6,491 nt of DNA from Peptococcaceae bacterium (GTDB lineage Bacteria; Bacillota; Dehalobacteriia; UBA4068; UBA4997), in the NCBI GenBank assembly GCA_019421315.1, contig JAHZFN010000056.1, positions 1-6,491 on the forward strand, read 5' to 3'. Both the position numbers and the translations under genes were made by a program. Every line of letters starts with the position of its first letter. The first letter of the stretch is position 1. The notes under the pieces were generated by a model. That model was not told where the DNA came from, ran no database searches, and saw only the letters and a program-made list of their open reading frames with translations. This document shows, piece after piece, positions 6,075-6,491 of the stretch.

Positions 6075-6491
6075 CTAAGCATTGGGTGCTTTGTGCAGAT
6101 ATACGCCTTTGGCTTTGTTATCGTATACCAAAGCGTCATGATACAAACGGAATTGGAACTTCCATGCGTCTTTATCCTGGTTTTCGTCAGGAGTGAAGAT
6201 TTTGGGCAACGCCAATTTTTTAGCCTGCAAAACAGCCTGTGGATAAATCAGCATAAAGTTGATGTCGGAAGCGCCTGTGGCTTTGGCATAACCCCAGCTT
6301 GTACTGCCGTCGTTCAGCGTAATTGCCGTATAAAAACGGGTGGGCGGCACATATTTAATCACCATGCCGTTGTAACCCTGCAATACAGTGTTGACAACGC
6401 CGTCGGAACCCCATTCACGAGTCAAAGCCTGATTCAAAAGCGGCTGTAAATTAGAATTAATATACAGCACTCTGCCCTCAAGCGGCACTTC
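6075..6491 (-). CDS. Major capsid protein, C-terminal part (start outside window)
   Basis: The visible 138 residues run from the window edge to TAA at 6075 with no natural start; an in-frame GTG at 6488 near the edge is not a believable start. The stretch has EGRVLYINSNLQPLLNQALT, a beta-rich middle with GMVIKYVPPTRFYTAITLND, then ASDINFMLIYPQAVLQAKKL followed by KIFTPDENQDKDAWKFQFRL and a closing YHDALVYDNKAKGVYLH. The pattern 'INFMLIHP.A......', a predicted aspartate-rich loop and 'R.YHDA.V.......GI..H' matches the axial-domain end of HK97-fold capsid proteins from Clostridia-type phages. Its location before the connector genes agrees. Portal, protease and scaffold genes would lie further right. 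Confidence 0.85.
   Translation of the reverse strand, partial: EVPLEGRVLYINSNLQPLLNQALTREWGSDGVVNTVLQGYNGMVIKYVPPTRFYTAITLNDGSTSWGYAKATGASDINFMLIYPQAVLQAKKLALPKIFTPDENQDKDAWKFQFRLYHDALVYDNKAKGVYLHKAPNA

Noticed and set aside
4254..6449. Other plus-strand frames opposite the head-tail joining genes
   Set aside because: All are antisense to tightly packed, recognisable phage genes with good ribosome binding sites and overlapping stops and starts.
1..6491. CRISPR arrays, tRNA genes, insertion sequences, attachment sites
   Set aside because: No regularly spaced repeats, cloverleaf-like sequence, transposase or flanking repeats were seen by eye; coding density leaves almost no room for them.

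Overview
The window is part of the late (virion structure) operon of a long, non-contractile-tailed phage or prophage. Every supported gene lies on the minus strand, so the map reads from right to left. Gene order, small tightly packed or overlapping genes, strong GGAGG-type ribosome binding sites and family types (Minor_capsid_2-like, Gp15-like and TP901-type tape measure) point to a Firmicutes host and an A118/TP901-like siphovirus layout. A more exact host, for example a member of the Negativicutes, cannot be settled from this sequence. No integrase, repressor, lysis gene or bacterial gene is present, so lytic phage and prophage cannot be told apart.

Layout from right to left: the C-terminal part of the major capsid protein (cut by the window edge); an 88-residue protein with a HeH/Rho-N-like C-terminal domain; three or four head-tail joining proteins (gp6-like connector, head-closure-like protein, Minor_capsid_2-like neck protein, tail-terminator-like protein); the major tail tube protein; two small proteins in the tail-assembly-chaperone position (106 residues, and a 199-residue Gp15-family protein); then the tape measure protein, which fills the left 2.5 kb and runs off the window.

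The unexpected part is the roughly 210-base gap between the Gp15 gene and the tape measure gene. It holds a 48-codon reading frame, starting at a TTG that overlaps the end of Gp15, which encodes one Ltp-type helix-turn-helix domain without a signal peptide. It is followed at once by a strong rho-independent terminator pointing down the operon. Ltp domains are known from the superinfection-exclusion lipoprotein of Streptococcus thermophilus phage TP-J34, whose target is the tape measure protein. Here a lone cytoplasmic copy sits in the -1 frame relative to the upstream chaperone gene, where lambda-type phages place the frameshifted 'T' domain that binds the tape measure. The inference is that this is a tape-measure-binding assembly factor, and possibly the kind of module from which exclusion lipoproteins arose. 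The terminator suggests that tape measure transcription is attenuated or depends on antitermination.
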